Positions 1 through 14,569 of a DNA stretch of 64,000 nucleotides are shown piece after piece; the stretch's first letter is position 1; every line of letters begins with the position of its first letter. The stretch spans positions 39,160,548 through 39,224,547 of the forward strand of contig CM065682.1 in the NCBI GenBank assembly GCA_017654935.2. The letters run 5' to 3'. The translations under genes and the position numbers were made by a program. This stretch comes from Phymorhynchus buccinoides (taxonomy: Eukaryota > Mollusca > Gastropoda > Neogastropoda > Raphitomidae). A model generated the notes under the pieces. It did not search any database, was not told where the DNA came from, and saw nothing but the letters and a program-made list of their open reading frames with translations.

Positions 1-12
1 GTTACTGTGTGT

Positions 13-15
13 GTG

Positions 16-77
<62 letters not shown>

Positions 78-183
78 AACGTTACTAATGCCATCAACTT
101 ATGCCTAGATTCTTATAAATCTCTCTCTCTCTCTCTCTCTCTCCAAAAGTTACCAATGCCATCAACTTATGCCTAGATTCTTA

Positions 184-258
<75 letters not shown>
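13..258. repeat. (CT)n microsatellites with a duplicated 50 bp spacer
   Basis: CT tracts at 18-75, 120-142 and 187-258 are separated by two copies of a spacer carrying TTACTAATGCCATCAACTTA (the second reads TTACCAATG), so array plus spacer were duplicated together. Confidence 0.92.
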
Positions 259-2503
<2,245 letters not shown>

Positions 2504-2680
2504 TACAGTGGAACCTCCCTTATAAGACCTTCAAAAATAATCCAAAATGAAGTCTTATAAGGGAGGGGTCTTATAAGGGAGGTAATGTTAATACTTATGA
2601 AGAGAAATGTCTCAGAGAAGTAGGTCTTATGTGGGAGGAAGTCTTATAATGGGAAGTCTTATAAGGGAGGTTCCACTGTA
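2504..2680 (+). mobile_element. TA-flanked MITE (CAGTGGAACCTCCCTTATAA family)
   Basis: The 177 bp element has TA-CAGTGGAACC and GGTTCCACTG-TA ends and internal AAGTCTTATAAGGGAGG repeats in both directions. The middle (ATGTCTCAGAGAAGTAGG) is shared with the copies at 57613 and 61092. It has no coding sequence. Confidence 0.85.
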
Positions 2681-2734
2681 TTGCAAGCCCTGCAAAGATT
2701 CTGAATGAAACCTGGATTATAAAGTAATAAAACA

Positions 2735-2857
2735 AACGGTCACACACGTAATGTTCTCATCCCTAACTGGTGCATGTGTACCATAGTGATCAAGTGCTTC
2801 GGCTGTTGGGACGATCCCTGGAGTCTTTAAGCCAGCGTACGACAACAAACAACAAAT
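2735..2857 (+). mobile_element. SINE-like dispersed repeat, copy 1
   Basis: CGGTCACACACGTAATGTTC, GTGCTTCGGCTGTTGGGACG and ATCCCTGGAGTCTTTAAGCC are shared with copies at 24043 and 28636. The end is (ACAACAA)-rich. It has no coding capacity. SINE is inferred from its size, A-rich end and dispersal. Confidence 0.7.
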
Positions 2858-3769
2858 CAGTGCATGGGCATCACATTTAAGAAACATGCATGCTTAATTC
2901 ACCTCCTCTCTCTCTCTTCCCTACCCCAGTCTCATCACACACAAACACACACACACACACACACATACACAAAATGTGTATTCATTCACACACATTCTAT
3001 ATTATTACCCTTATTTTGAATCGGCCCTATCATAATTCAGAAAAGATTAATCCAAACTTATGTATATTCCAAGATGCCGTATCTCTTTTGAATTTTGTAC
3101 AAACATTAATGTTAAGTCCAGTTGGCTCGTTTCTATGATTGCTGGTTTTTTTAGAATGTTTGCATTTTTATTTTATAACAGTTCAATTCTTGAGTTTTTG
3201 AGGTTTTTTAAACTGTGTTTTAATTTAGCATATATCCTCTAATGTTACATACAAATATGCACTTTAAGTTTAAGCAATAACACACACAGATACACATGCA
3301 CATATCCGCGCGCGCACACTCACACTTTCATGTCTAATATCACTTTTAAGTGAAAAGACGTTAAAATAAAGAACAACAACACACACACACACACATACAC
3401 ACACAAACACACACACTCACACACACACACACAAACTCATGCAAGCACACACAGTCGCACACACAACAAAACTCACAGAGAGAGAGAGAAATAGATACAG
3501 TCAGACACAGAAGGTAGCCGCTGTTAACCGTCTCACCAACTCACATTTCCTGAGGCAAAGTCCAGCACGCACACAGTCACAAACAAGTGCACTTTGTCAC
3601 ACAACCAACCACCACTGTGTGATCCTATGCCACACCAAACATCACTCTTAACTTTGCCGGCCTTTAAAGTCAGACTCCAACTACCAGCGCATCCTTTCTA
3701 CATTATAACATATTACATAGACAAGCATGTCACGTCTACCAGTACATTCATTTTGTGTATTCTCAGTCT

Positions 3770-4375
3770 CTTCAACCAAGTCCTTATTAACATTAAGCAT
3801 AATGTCCCACCCATACACTCTGAATTTGCTAAAATCTCAGTCTAAATCAAAATCCTTGCTATCAAGGCGTAATGTCATCCCTATGCATTCTGAATTTGCT
3901 GAATCTCAGTCTAAATCAAAATCCTTGCTATCAAGGCGTAATGTCACCCCTATGCATTCTGAATTTGCTGAATCTCAGTCTAAATCAAAATCCTTGATAT
4001 CAAGGCGTAATGTCATCCCTATACACTCTGAATTTGCTAAAATCTCAGTCTAAATCAAAACCCTTGATATCAAGGCGTAATGTCATCCCTATACACTCTG
4101 AATTTGCTAAAATCTCAGTCTAAATCAAAATCCTTGATATCAAGGCGTAATGTCATCCCTATGCATTCTGAATTTGCTGAATCTCAGTCTAAATCAAAAC
4201 CCTTGATATCAATGCGTAATGTCATCCCTATACACTCAAACTTTGCTGAATCTGAATCTCCAACCAAGTCCTTTTTAGCAAAGCATAATGTCATTTTTAT
4301 ATTACATTCTAAAGTTGCTGATTCGAGTCTCCATCCAACTGTTGGTTATCAAGGCGTAATGTCACCTTTATGCTT
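3770..4375. repeat. Minisatellite of 69-71 bp units (about 8 copies)
   Basis: AATGTC marks unit starts at about 3801, 3871, 3940, 4009, 4079, 4149, 4218, 4287 and 4358. The middle units carry CTGAATTTGCTGAATCTCAG and AATCCTTGCTATCAAGGCGT. The 69 bp units are in frame and would read as a 23-residue repeat (HSEFAESQSKSKSLLSRRN), but several units are 70 bp and shift the frame, so it is treated as non-coding. Confidence 0.92.
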
Positions 4376-4746
4376 TATGGTAATCAGCTGGCACAAGTCC
4401 ATTAACTGAGTGATTAAGACTGTGGAGTGTAGTAACAAACGTCTGTGGTGCATTCAGCCTCACCGATTTGCCTTTTGCTACTTAACTGCCAATGCACAGC
4501 CTCTGTTCTTTACATTCTGGCAATATTGTTCAGGTCGGGTCAGCAGTCGTTTACTGCAGACTGAGTGACCGCTTGACTGATTTTTGGAGCGCGTGGCTGT
4601 GGTGTTAAGTAGTTGTAAGTAAGGTCTTTTCCCCAAGGGAATGTAATCAATAAGGGATTTTCAATTCTGACTCTGACCAATAGTGTAAAGCGTGTACATG
4701 CTGAATGGCTTTCTCTCATTCTATCTACCCTCTTTCTCTCTCAACG

Positions 4747-5075
<329 letters not shown>

Positions 5076-5254
5076 CCTGTGTGTGTGTGATAGAAAGAGA
5101 GAGGCAGAAAGCAAGAGAGAGACAGACAGACACAGAGAAACAGAGAGAGAGTTAACAACAACAAAAAATAGAAATCAGAAACAGATATGTCCAGGACAAA
5201 ATCAGATGCTCTCATCAATTCCTAGCATGAAATAAAACATCAATGTTCCTTTAT

Positions 5255-5345
5255 CATCATCATGCAATGATAATAATTAATAATTGGCACTTATATAGAG
5301 CACATATCTAGAACATTCTATTCATGGCGCTTTACAAAGAAATAA
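5255..5345 (-). mobile_element. LINE/SINE 3' tail fragment
   Basis: On the minus strand it reads TTTGTAAAGCGCCATGAATA, then GCTCTATATAAGTGCCAATT and ATTATTATT-type sequence. This is the same tail design as at 27010. Confidence 0.5.
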
Positions 5346-6742
5346 AACTATAAACATTCACACACACACATTCACACACACACACACACACACACAAAGA
5401 AAGACGATGAAGGGGAGAGGGTGGGAAGGGGGGGGACGCGGGGGGGCGTCACACACACATACACGCTGCATGCACACACACACATACACATACACACACA
5501 CACACGCACGCACATGATGTATACTGTATCATTTAAAGTACAACTCTCCCCGTGGGGATACCGGGGGGTCTTTCATAAAAATAATTCCCCCAACTTATGG
5601 AAGTTCTGTGCTTGTAACTTCCTCTAATCTGCCACTTTCTCTTTCACTCTGCCTTTTCCCTTTGCTTTCTATCATCTGCTATATTCCTGACTTATTGGCC
5701 CATTCTCCTGCCTTTTTTCAAACAAAATCTTCCAAATAACTTTTCTCCCTTGAGCTCCTCCGAAATCAGAATGTGTCAGCTGTACGCAGCGGGGACACCA
5801 GTGAAAACTGAAAACTGGACACATACGTACCTTATCCATTATGGCCATGATCGCCTGGGAACAAAGAGGAAAAAGAAAAAGTACAACTGGTTTTTTACTA
5901 GGTAATAGAGACGTTCAAGGAACTTGCTTTCACTTGAAATAATGCACAAAAATTACTTTTTTAAGATGAAAATCGGAATACCTGACATTAATTCAATATA
6001 CTACCCACTTTCAGTCAGTTTCAAGCTGCAATTGCAAAACTGGTTTTCAATACAACAAACAGCCTGTAAAATAAAAACTCTTTCACTTACATTTCTTCAC
6101 AGCACAACAAAAATAATTGTGACTAAGATATCAGGAATCAAACCGGCTCAGTTATATAGTGACATTTGGGTCAGGTCAGCCTACACCCAGGGCTGATAGT
6201 GATACCCAGTCTTATACAATACGCCAACAGAACTGAAAAGGTGATAATATAGAGAAGGTAGGGCCTGGAGGATTGATCCACATTCACATACAGTATTTAG
6301 TAGACGCACTGATAATGTGTTGACAATTAATGAAAAACGAGTCACACTATTATTACTTGGCTTAGTGTGCATAAGGTTGTACTTGAAGCTGTGATTATGA
6401 GTTGTCAAACATATGTATTTAGTAATTTACTGTAGATATATTGATATTGTCATCGTCACATGGGGTAGATTAAAACAATATATCAGATTTGATCATCACG
6501 ACTTGGGGTAGATTCTTATCAGTTTGTGCAACAGGTGTATGATCATACTGTATTTAGTTTATACAACAAAATCAATAATTCCTCAAAAAATGTTTCTTGC
6601 ACTTGCAACCTTCAAACACACACACTGAAAATGCAGATAGTCCTACAATAGTACAGCCAACCCTCTCCTCACCCCTTATTTTCACACTCACTCTCTCTCT
6701 CTCTCTCTTAGTCTCACAAACATATATGCAATTGTACGCGCA

Positions 6743-6783
<41 letters not shown>

Positions 6784-6869
6784 CATACACACACACACAC
6801 TGACAGTGACACACACACACTGAAAACGTGTAGGTAACCATCAACACCTCCAATGTATCAAAACAAATA

Positions 6870-7028
6870 CAGTAGAATTCCCATAACTCAAAAACGGAGA
6901 ACTCAAAAACACTGGGTAACTCACAATAATTTTCTGGTCCCAGCTTAATAATCTTTATGCTAAAGTCTTTTTAACTCCAAATTTCAGTCCCTTCAATTTT
7001 GACTTAAACAATTTTTACTGTAAAACCA
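6870..7028. mobile_element. Possible MITE with TACAGTAGAATTCCC end
   Basis: The left end TACAGTAGAATTCCCATAAC and right end TTTTTACTGTAA form a short inverted pair. The interior has ACTCAAAAACGGAGAACTCA. The ends are short and uneven, so this is tentative. Confidence 0.35.
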
Positions 7029-7309
7029 GCAATACCTGAATGACAAGCAGCAGAAAACACACACGATTATCCGCTGAGGATGAAATTAAAATGTGAATAA
7101 GAAATGCACCCTACCAGGACACATCATAACCAACACACCATGTAGATTCACATAATGAAGCAGCTTAGCAAGGAACTCCTGGCGTAGACACTCAAACAAA
7201 TTACAGGATACTGCACCTATGCATCATGTATCCTCCAAATCAAAGGGAAATTCACGACTGACTGAGAACTGTGAGAACTGTAGTTGACAGCTTATGCTTG
7301 GGGGTGGGG

Positions 7310-7413
<104 letters not shown>

Positions 7414-8286
7414 CACTACAAGGACAAGCCATAATGAAGATGATTACAGCAATGATGATGATGATGATGACAATGTTGATGATAAGATGATGATGAAAAT
7501 AGATCACATATATATATATGTCTAAGTACTGCAACATTACTGACAAGCCCATCTTACTTCTCCAATCATTCTTCAATCATACATCTCAAAATGATCCAAG
7601 GTAGGACTACATCACAATCATCCATTTCCAATAAAGCTTTACCTTAGTTATTCTGTCAGTTTCACCTAATGTGCTCTTACTCTGCACAAATTTTCTATCA
7701 TATTTGTTTTTCCGGTACTCTCTCTCTCCCTATACCTCCCTTTCTTTCTTGATCTCTCTCATTCTCCCTTTCTTCTTTCTCGCCCCACCCCCCTTCTCTT
7801 TCTCTCCTCATTATTTTCAATAAAAGAGACAATCCCATATCCATTAACATGAAGCTGAAATGTTTGCATGCACGCTTACGTCTGATGGAAAGATCGATGA
7901 GAATGTTTGACTACACTCGCAATACAGAAACAGACCATTGATCGAGGGAAAGAACAAATCAAACATATGAAACAAGCTGTGTTGCTGAGCCGTTAACTCA
8001 TCATCATATGTTAAAAACAAAAGAAAAAATCTTTAACTTCGTTGCATAACATACTAAGCAGTTGTTTATATAAATTAGAATGTTTTCAGATGTCTGTATC
8101 AAGGGGCCATTTAGGGGTCATCAGGTCATATCATAAGGGGTCACTTTAATAAAATTCACATTTTCAACTGATTTGCCAAATGCTGGAAAGGAATTTAGGA
8201 AAAGCAGTCCTTTCATCGTTTTGCTTAAGCACAAGAAAACATACTATCAAAAAATCACTATTGCTGGCAACAATATGTCCAGGAAC

Positions 8287-8386
8287 AAAGAAGAAGAAGA
8301 AGAAGAAGAAGAAGAAGAAGAAGAAGAAGAAGAAGAAGAAGAAGAAGAAGAAGAAGAAGAAGAAGAAGAAGAAGAAGACGAAGAAG
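8287..8386. repeat. (GAA)n microsatellite
   Basis: About 33 GAA units form a homopurine tract with little interruption until GACGAAGAAGC. It gives poly-Glu, poly-Lys and poly-Leu pseudo-ORFs. Confidence 0.96.
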
Positions 8387-9562
8387 CTGGCAGTACTTTG
8401 TGAATCTGTGACACTGACAGTGATATTCATTTATAAGCAATATTCTTTTTATCTTGCTCTTGCTCTAAAATCAAAAAACAAAACGAGCAGTCATTTGCAA
8501 GTCACGCTTAAGTTCATTACAAATTATAAGACCTTACTAATTCTAGATAATACCATAATGGTACACTACAGTATATTAGTAATATCATATTCATATCAAC
8601 AGACTTCCAAGTGCAGAAAAGCCCTGACCTCTTCCCAATCACAATCAATATTACCATGACACAGTTGTCGAGGTGATTGATGGTGATTTAGAAATATGCA
8701 GTACTTCACAGGCAGACATTACCATTATCTTCTTTACCCCCCCCCCCCTCTCTCTCCAATCTGTTCAATGAGCTCTTCAGGTGATCTTATGGGTGATAAC
8801 TCTCCTGGCTTACACACACACACACACATGCACGTGCTCATCCACATATATAAAACTGACTTCCTTTCTTTTGTGTAGCTTACACTTGCAGGCTTCTTTA
8901 GTCCTTACAATAGTAGTTAAAGAACATTTGTGATGCAGTACGTGAATACCCAGCTAAAGTCGGCCAGCCACAAGAGAGAGAAAGAGAGATAGAAAGAAAG
9001 AGAGAAAGAGAGAAAGAGAGAGAGATTTGATTGATTGAATTTTTTTTTTTAAATGAACTATTAGAGATAGATGAATTCTGTTTTTTGCATGTTAATCTGT
9101 TGTCTCTGGCCTTTCTGAAAATATGAATAAGTCAAAAGTGATCATTTACGACATTAGCCTGGTTTTCCTGTGCTGCATCACATTTGATATATTCATAATT
9201 TGCATGGCTTTTCTTCATGCACTTGTGCCTAATCATACTGATCAAATCATCAAAAGCACACAGTTTAATCTGTCCAGATTTCCCATGCCGGATTTCTGTC
9301 AGCATCATACCAGTTTCCTTCTTTCGCAGTTCAAGGCTAGCTCTGTTCCTAATCTGTTAGGCCGTGTACACACATAAGTGGATATTCCATGCGGAAACCC
9401 GTGCGCAATCCATAAATAAGTAAAACAAAGAAGGGAAAAGATTTGCGCACACATGAAATTTACGATCTACCAAACATCATCAAAACCCAACCACCAATTT
9501 ATGGATAAAATGCGCGCACACACACGCGCGCGCGCGCACACACACACACACACAAAAGTGCA

Positions 9563-10150
9563 CGATTTGTACTGACAGCCAGTAGAAAATGGAATCCAGT
9601 TCAAATTGGAATCAACATATTGTTTCAGTTGTAAGAGAAGAAAGACAAAACGACGGTGGAGTTGATAGTTTAAGAGCAGTAATAATTGAATTCTAATCCC
9701 TTTGACTGCAGCATTAGAAAAGACAACCTAATCCCTTCAGCTGCAGCACTAGAAAAGACAACCTAATCCCTTGGGCTGCAGCACTAGAAAAGACAACCTA
9801 ATCCCTTTGGCTGCAGCACTAGAAAAGAAACCTGTCTATTCAAGTGCTACAGCCAAAGGGATTAGGTTGCACTGTCTTTTATAGTACTGCAGCCAAAGGG
9901 ATTAGGTTGCACTGTCTTTTCTAGTGCTGCAGTCAAAGGGATTAGGTTGTCTATTCTAGTGCTGCAGCCAAAGGGATTAGGTTGCACCTAGTCCCTTGCA
10001 CTGTCTTTTCTTGTGCTGCAGCCAAAGGGGATTACTGCTCTTAAACTATGAACTGCACCCTCGTTTTGTCTTTCTTCTCTTACAACTGAAACAATATGTT
10101 GATTCCATTTTGTACTGGATTCCATTTTCTACTGGCTGTCAGTACAAATC
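9563..10150. repeat. 588 bp imperfect palindrome with internal direct repeats
   Basis: The left arm starts GATTTGTACTGACAGCCAGT and the right arm ends with its inverse. Each arm carries an outer segment (CAACATATTGTTTCAGTTGT / ACAACTGAAACAATATGTTG) and about four 35 bp units around CTAATCCCTTTGGCTGCAGC, pointing inward on the left and outward on the right. The centre is near 9838. No ORF. Confidence 0.9.
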
Positions 10151-10300
10151 AGAATTCCGATTTATACTAGTAGAAATCAGAATTCCAATTTCTACTACAA
10201 AACGTCCAGTAGAAATTAGAATTCCAATTTCTACTAGTACAAATCGGAATTCCAATTTGTACTAGTAGGATTCTGAATCCTACTGGATTCCCATTTCTAC
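10151..10300. repeat. Short inverted/direct repeats of AGTAGAAATCAGAATTCC type
   Basis: The sequence next to the palindrome is built of GTAGAAAT, AGAATTCC and AATTTCTACTAG blocks in both orientations. It is probably an outer extension of the same foldback element. Confidence 0.7.
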
Positions 10301-10346
10301 TGTGGCATATATCTGAGTGAGTGATTGACTGACTGCATATGTGTGC

Positions 10347-10349
<3 letters not shown>

Positions 10350-10436
<87 letters not shown>

Positions 10437-10442
10437 TGTATG

Positions 10443-10512
<70 letters not shown>
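10350..10512. repeat. Two (GT)n arrays
   Basis: GT tracts at 10350-10435 and 10449-10512 are separated by ATGTATGTCATTTT. Confidence 0.96.
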
Positions 10513-10513
<1 letters not shown>

Positions 10514-10968
10514 ATGTGTGTTAGGTGAATTCAGTGCACAAAGATATGGGTTTTCACCATGACAAATGATTCATACTGAATGACTATATTCACTTGGGAT
10601 ATATAGCACTAGGACTAGTACTACTACTAGGAGTATAGCATTTATATAAATGCCAACAAGAAAATAACATGCCTAAACTAGTTTTAAAAAAAGAGTAAAA
10701 CAGCAACTGTGACATTCAATGTCACAAAATGGCAATGACTTTGGCTATGATAAGGAAAGTTCTATAAAATGTCTGTGGTTGCATATGGAGTTCATTCATT
10801 CAGTAAAATAAAACATAAATTGCTGATGGTGATTAAATCACAAAATATCCTATTTTGGCAATACATAGGTACATTGATTCCTGAAAGAATATATATTGAT
10901 TGAAAATGCCTCCATAGTGCTTTTTTTTCCTTTCTATAATGTAGTTCTAAATTGTCTCTTCTTATCTC

Positions 10969-11250
10969 TGGAATGCTAACCTTATCTAACCCTACCCCCC
11001 ACCCTATAAGACGAAAAAACGCAACGAACCACAACTGTGACAAATCTCGGTGTACTGCAGTACATAGTGGGGGGTAAGGTTAGGTTTAGGGCTAGGGTTA
11101 GGGATAGGGTTAGTATTCCAAAAAGGTTATTAGCTAAAAATGTTCCTAAAATACAGCTTTATGTATGGTAAGAAAGGCAAAAACGGAAAAATACAATTAA
11201 CCGAGAAAGGCAGGAGGGGTGGCACATCTTTACCTTTACCAACAGTTCAA
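10969..11250 (+). mobile_element. Partial copy of the telomere-centred long-TIR element
   Basis: It shares the AACGCAACGAACCACAACTG core, the GGTTTAGGGCTAGGGTTAGG tract and the right arm (CCAAAAAGGTTATTAGCTAA to TTAACCGAGAAAGG) with the copy at 44851. The left arm is missing. It runs into the LINE remnant that follows. Confidence 0.8.
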
Positions 11251-11259
11251 CTAGGAAAC

Positions 11260-11890
11260 TGTTTTAGTTTCACCAAAGCTCCAGACAACATTATCAAAAA
11301 GGCAAGTGCGACTCTAGGGTTCTTGCGCAGAAACATACGCTGCTGCCCAGCTGAAAGTAGGCATACAGCTTACATCTCCCTGGTGCGATCAACCCTCGAG
11401 TATAGTGAGTCAGCTTGGGACCCCTATCTCCAGAAAGATATAGGCTGGAGAGCATCCAGAGGTGTGCAGCTCGCTTCATCACCCAGAATTACAAAGACCG
11501 CACCCCTGGATGCATCTCAAACATGCTCCAACAACAGAAACTACCTCCACTACAAACCAGGAGGAAAGAACAATGCCTTAACCTGTTTGTCAAGATCATC
11601 AGGGGTGCAGCAGAACAGTTCCTCAAACCTGTGGCCCAGACAAAAAGAAGAATAGTGCCCCGCCAAGAGAAAGACCACATAACAACTAACGTGGTGTCCA
11701 GCATGGCTAGAAACAACAGCCAGTGCTTTGTGGTTGAGAGATCAAATACCATCATCTTCAGAAATTCCTTCTTTCCACGGACAACAACCGAATGGAACAT
11801 CTTGCCAGATGATATTGTCATTCTGTCGTCGACCAGCCAGTTCAGTAGGGCTGTGTCTGATCCCAGGCACAGTAACCAACCAACACACTA
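11260..11890 (+). pseudogene. LINE reverse-transcriptase C-terminal remnant
   Basis: Frame 1 encodes PDNIIKKASATLGFLRRNIR, then LVRSTLEYSESAWDPYL. The frame shifts near 11430 and continues as LESIQRCAARFITQNYKDRT, LPPLQTRRKEQCLNLFVKII and a closing SFFPRTTTEWNILPD. These are hallmarks of the post-RT thumb and tail of jockey/CR1-type LINE ORF2. No polymerase core remains, so it is dead and 5' truncated. Confidence 0.85.
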
Positions 11891-12307
11891 AACTCAAGGT
11901 GGGTATTAGCCGGATGAAAAGTGAATTGTGTAGACTCACTGCCAATAAATAACCCCCCAAATCTCTTCTCTTTTTTTTCCCAGTTTCAGTGTACTGTAGA
12001 CCTTGGATGGAAGTTCAGTTTAACGTCGCGTATCGGCTTTCGCCATGTACGACGGGTTGAACAAACCAACCAGGGTATAAACAAAAATTTATGTTCCTGA
12101 ATCACTGTCTTAGCCAAAAGGCCGAGAAGCGATCAGAATTGATTTCCCAGTTTTACCCCCGCTGGTGTTTATAATTATATCCAAGTTGGATTCTTCCTGC
12201 GTATACCCATCAAGATCAAGATCAAAAGCTCTTACGACTAGTATCAATAGTCTAGTTTAACAATCTTGACTCAGAGAAATTAAGTAAATCTACTCTTGAT
12301 CACTCAG

Positions 12308-12448
12308 TTACACCCGAGGAGTATTTTCCCTTGATGGCATCACACTTGCGACGGATGTGACGACATTGCGACACCTCAGCAGCTTGAATGCGATTGGATA
12401 GTAAAAGTGTCTACTTTCACTTTCACTTCAGCCATTCTACTCGGCACA
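12308..12448 (+). repeat. 141 bp direct repeat, left copy
   Basis: It starts TTACACCCGAGGAGTATTTT and ends TTCTACTCGGCACA. Only about three differences separate it from the copy at 14653-14793. The two flank the LINE remnant. Confidence 0.88.
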
Positions 12449-12680
12449 GCCCTCGGGGCAAAAATAAAGAAGACTAAAATTAGTGAAAAAGGGGTTGATA
12501 ACTTGATTCCATTGGCATTAAAATTTAAAGTTTCAGTGACCCAGCCAATCTGGCAGGTTGATCTGATCAGTCAGTAGGCAGTGTCGGGTTAAAATTCGTA
12601 GCTCGTTCAAATTCAAAGCTCGCTATACTATAAGACTGACTATTTCAGTATTTGCGGCATTTTGCGACATTGAGCATGAA

Positions 12681-12788
12681 CGACAAATTTCACTTTTTTC
12701 TAGGGTTAGGGATAGGGTTAGGGTTAGGGTTAGGGTTAGGGTTAGGTAAATGGTTCAAGTAACGAAAAAGTGAAATTTATGGTTGTCG
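12681..12788. mobile_element. Stem-loop element with perfect TTAGGG repeats in the loop
   Basis: CGACAAATTTCACTTTTT on the left pairs with AAAAAGTGAAATTT and GTTGTCG on the right. The loop contains GTTAGGGATAGGG followed by about six uninterrupted TTAGGG units at 12716-12746. TTAGGG is the mollusc telomere repeat (established). Confidence 0.8.
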
Positions 12789-13009
12789 CAAATCTTCTTC
12801 TTCTTTTCCTAAGGCAGCCAACTTCAACACGCTGAAGGTTCTGCTGCACTTTAGGGGGTAGTACGAAAAAGAGAAAAATAGCAAGAGATAGAGTACAAAA
12901 CGAAATAATAACATTATGGGGAAATAGAAAGAAAGAAATGAAATGATTGCAAGACAGTCAGGAAATAACTGAGTATTCACAGATACACAGTTTACCATGT
13001 AGAAAGAAT

Positions 13010-14335
13010 TAAGTTAAATATGTGAGGATTTGATTTGGGAAGGGGGGATGGAGGGGGGTTGGGGTGGGTGGGTGTGATAGAGGGAAAGACGAGATAAAGG
13101 TCATGCCCGACCGTTAAATGTACCCAGACTGGCCAGGGACACCCGGGCCCCACATGATGCATGTAGAGTGTCATGCACGACCGCTTAGTCCCCCCAGATC
13201 AACCGGGGAAACACGGGCCCCACATGATGCATGCACAGGAGTATTTGTATTCAGGTGACAATACATGCATGCAAATAAAGGGGGGGGGGGGGGGGGGGGG
13301 CATCTGTTTTTGGTTGTTTTTGGTGGTGGTGTTGTTGTTGTTGGGTTTTTTGGTGGTTTTTTTTTTTTTTTTTTGGGGGGGGTTGGAGGTGGGGAGGGGA
13401 AGGCAGAGGAATGGTTGTTTAGTAGAGGTGCTTTTGGAGGCCCCTCTTGAAGGCCTCCAAGGACTGGGTGGAGGCAACTTCCTTGGGGAGGCCGTTCCAC
13501 TGCGGGATAGTGCGAGGAAAGAAAGTGGACTGTCTGTATTGAGTTCTATGGCTAGGGATGTTGTATGAAGCTGAGTGAGATTGACGGAGACTTTTCTTCT
13601 GCAGGGTATTTGTTGGAAGATACTTGGAATTGATTTGGAGGAGATCTGTGTGGAATTTAAAGAAAGTAGTCAGACGGGCTTCAGTTCGACGGGTCTGTAG
13701 AAGGGGCCATTTCAAGTTTTTCAGGAGGTCTGCCGATCTTGTTGTCTGACGGTAGTCTCGGGCCACCCATCTTGCAGCTCGGCTCTGGACTTTTTCGATG
13801 GCGTCAATGCTGCTCTTGTTGTGGGGGTCCCAGACTGGACTGGCGTATTCCAGGAGGGGACGCACCATAGCTTTGAAGGCCTGTTCCTTGACTTTTTTGT
13901 TGTTCACTTTCAAGGCCCTCCTCAGGAATCCCAGACTTTTGTTTGCCCTGCTGACCATGTCATTCACTTGGGTGTCCCACCTAAGATCAGCAGAAATCGC
14001 GACACCCAAGTACTTTGCATGGGGCACGCACTGGAGCTGGTGTCCGTGAAGGATATAGGCCTTCTCCAGTGTCTTTCTGCGCCTGGTCGCATGTAGGACA
14101 GAGCATTTCTGGGGGTGGAAAGCCATTTTCCAACGGTCTTCCCATGAGGCAAGTCTGTCAAGATCGTCCTGAAGTAGGTCCTGATCAGTGGAAGCTTGAA
14201 TGTCCTGATGGCAGATGGTATAATCAGCAAACAGGCGTGCTGTAGATTGAAGACCCTCGGGCAAGTCATTGATACATGTAGGAGGAAAAGGGACGGACCC
14301 AACACGGACCCCTGACTAGTCACTTTCATAGTAGC
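13010..14335 (-). pseudogene. 5'-truncated LINE reverse transcriptase
   Basis: The minus strand reads TSQGSVLGPSLFLL (the RT QGSVLGP motif), shifts frame, then continues from 14264 as LPEGLQSTARLFADYTICHQ. The catalytic box is FADY instead of FADD, so one metal-binding Asp is lost. The remainder (KYLGVAISADLRWDTQVNDM, LEYASPVWDPH, VQSRAARWVARDYRQ, STFFPRTIPQWNGLP) is an intact-looking thumb/tail to 13419. The 3' flank has poly-G/poly-T tracts and a 67 bp duplication at 13105-13245. Jockey/CR1-like LINE, inactive. Confidence 0.9.
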
Positions 14336-14569
14336 GAGCTAGGAATTTTAACGAGCTAGGAATTTTTACCCTACAGGCAGGCTACTAGCCTACTGCAGAC
14401 AATATTTTTCAATTTTTGGTCAATGGTGAATGGGTGTATTTCTTTGCCCGACTATATATATTATTTCCTTCCTCCTTGCACTAGCCTAGTAGAGTAGTTC
14501 ATACGTCCGATTGCCTGGTGTGTGTATTCTTTGCAACACCAAGAATTAATCCCCGTCACAAATATTGCA

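Noticed and set aside
2504..2680. Hairpin as a microRNA gene
   Set aside because: It has TA-flanked transposon ends and two further copies in the window, so a MITE explains it.
3770..4375. CRISPR-like array
   Set aside because: Whole units including the spacers are repeated, so this is a tandem repeat in a eukaryotic genome.
3727..4409. Repeat-containing 108 and 109 residue frames
   Set aside because: The 70 bp units break the frame and no start context or transcript signal is visible; treated as a minisatellite.
8164..8659. Poly-Glu, poly-Lys and poly-Leu open frames
   Set aside because: Products of the (GAA)n array only.
12681..12788. Chromosome end
   Set aside because: The TTAGGG tract is only about 30-45 bp, lies inside an inverted repeat and is followed by ordinary sequence.
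13419..14264. Functional host gene of 281 residues
   Set aside because: It is the thumb/tail part of a LINE ORF2 with a damaged catalytic box and a frameshift.
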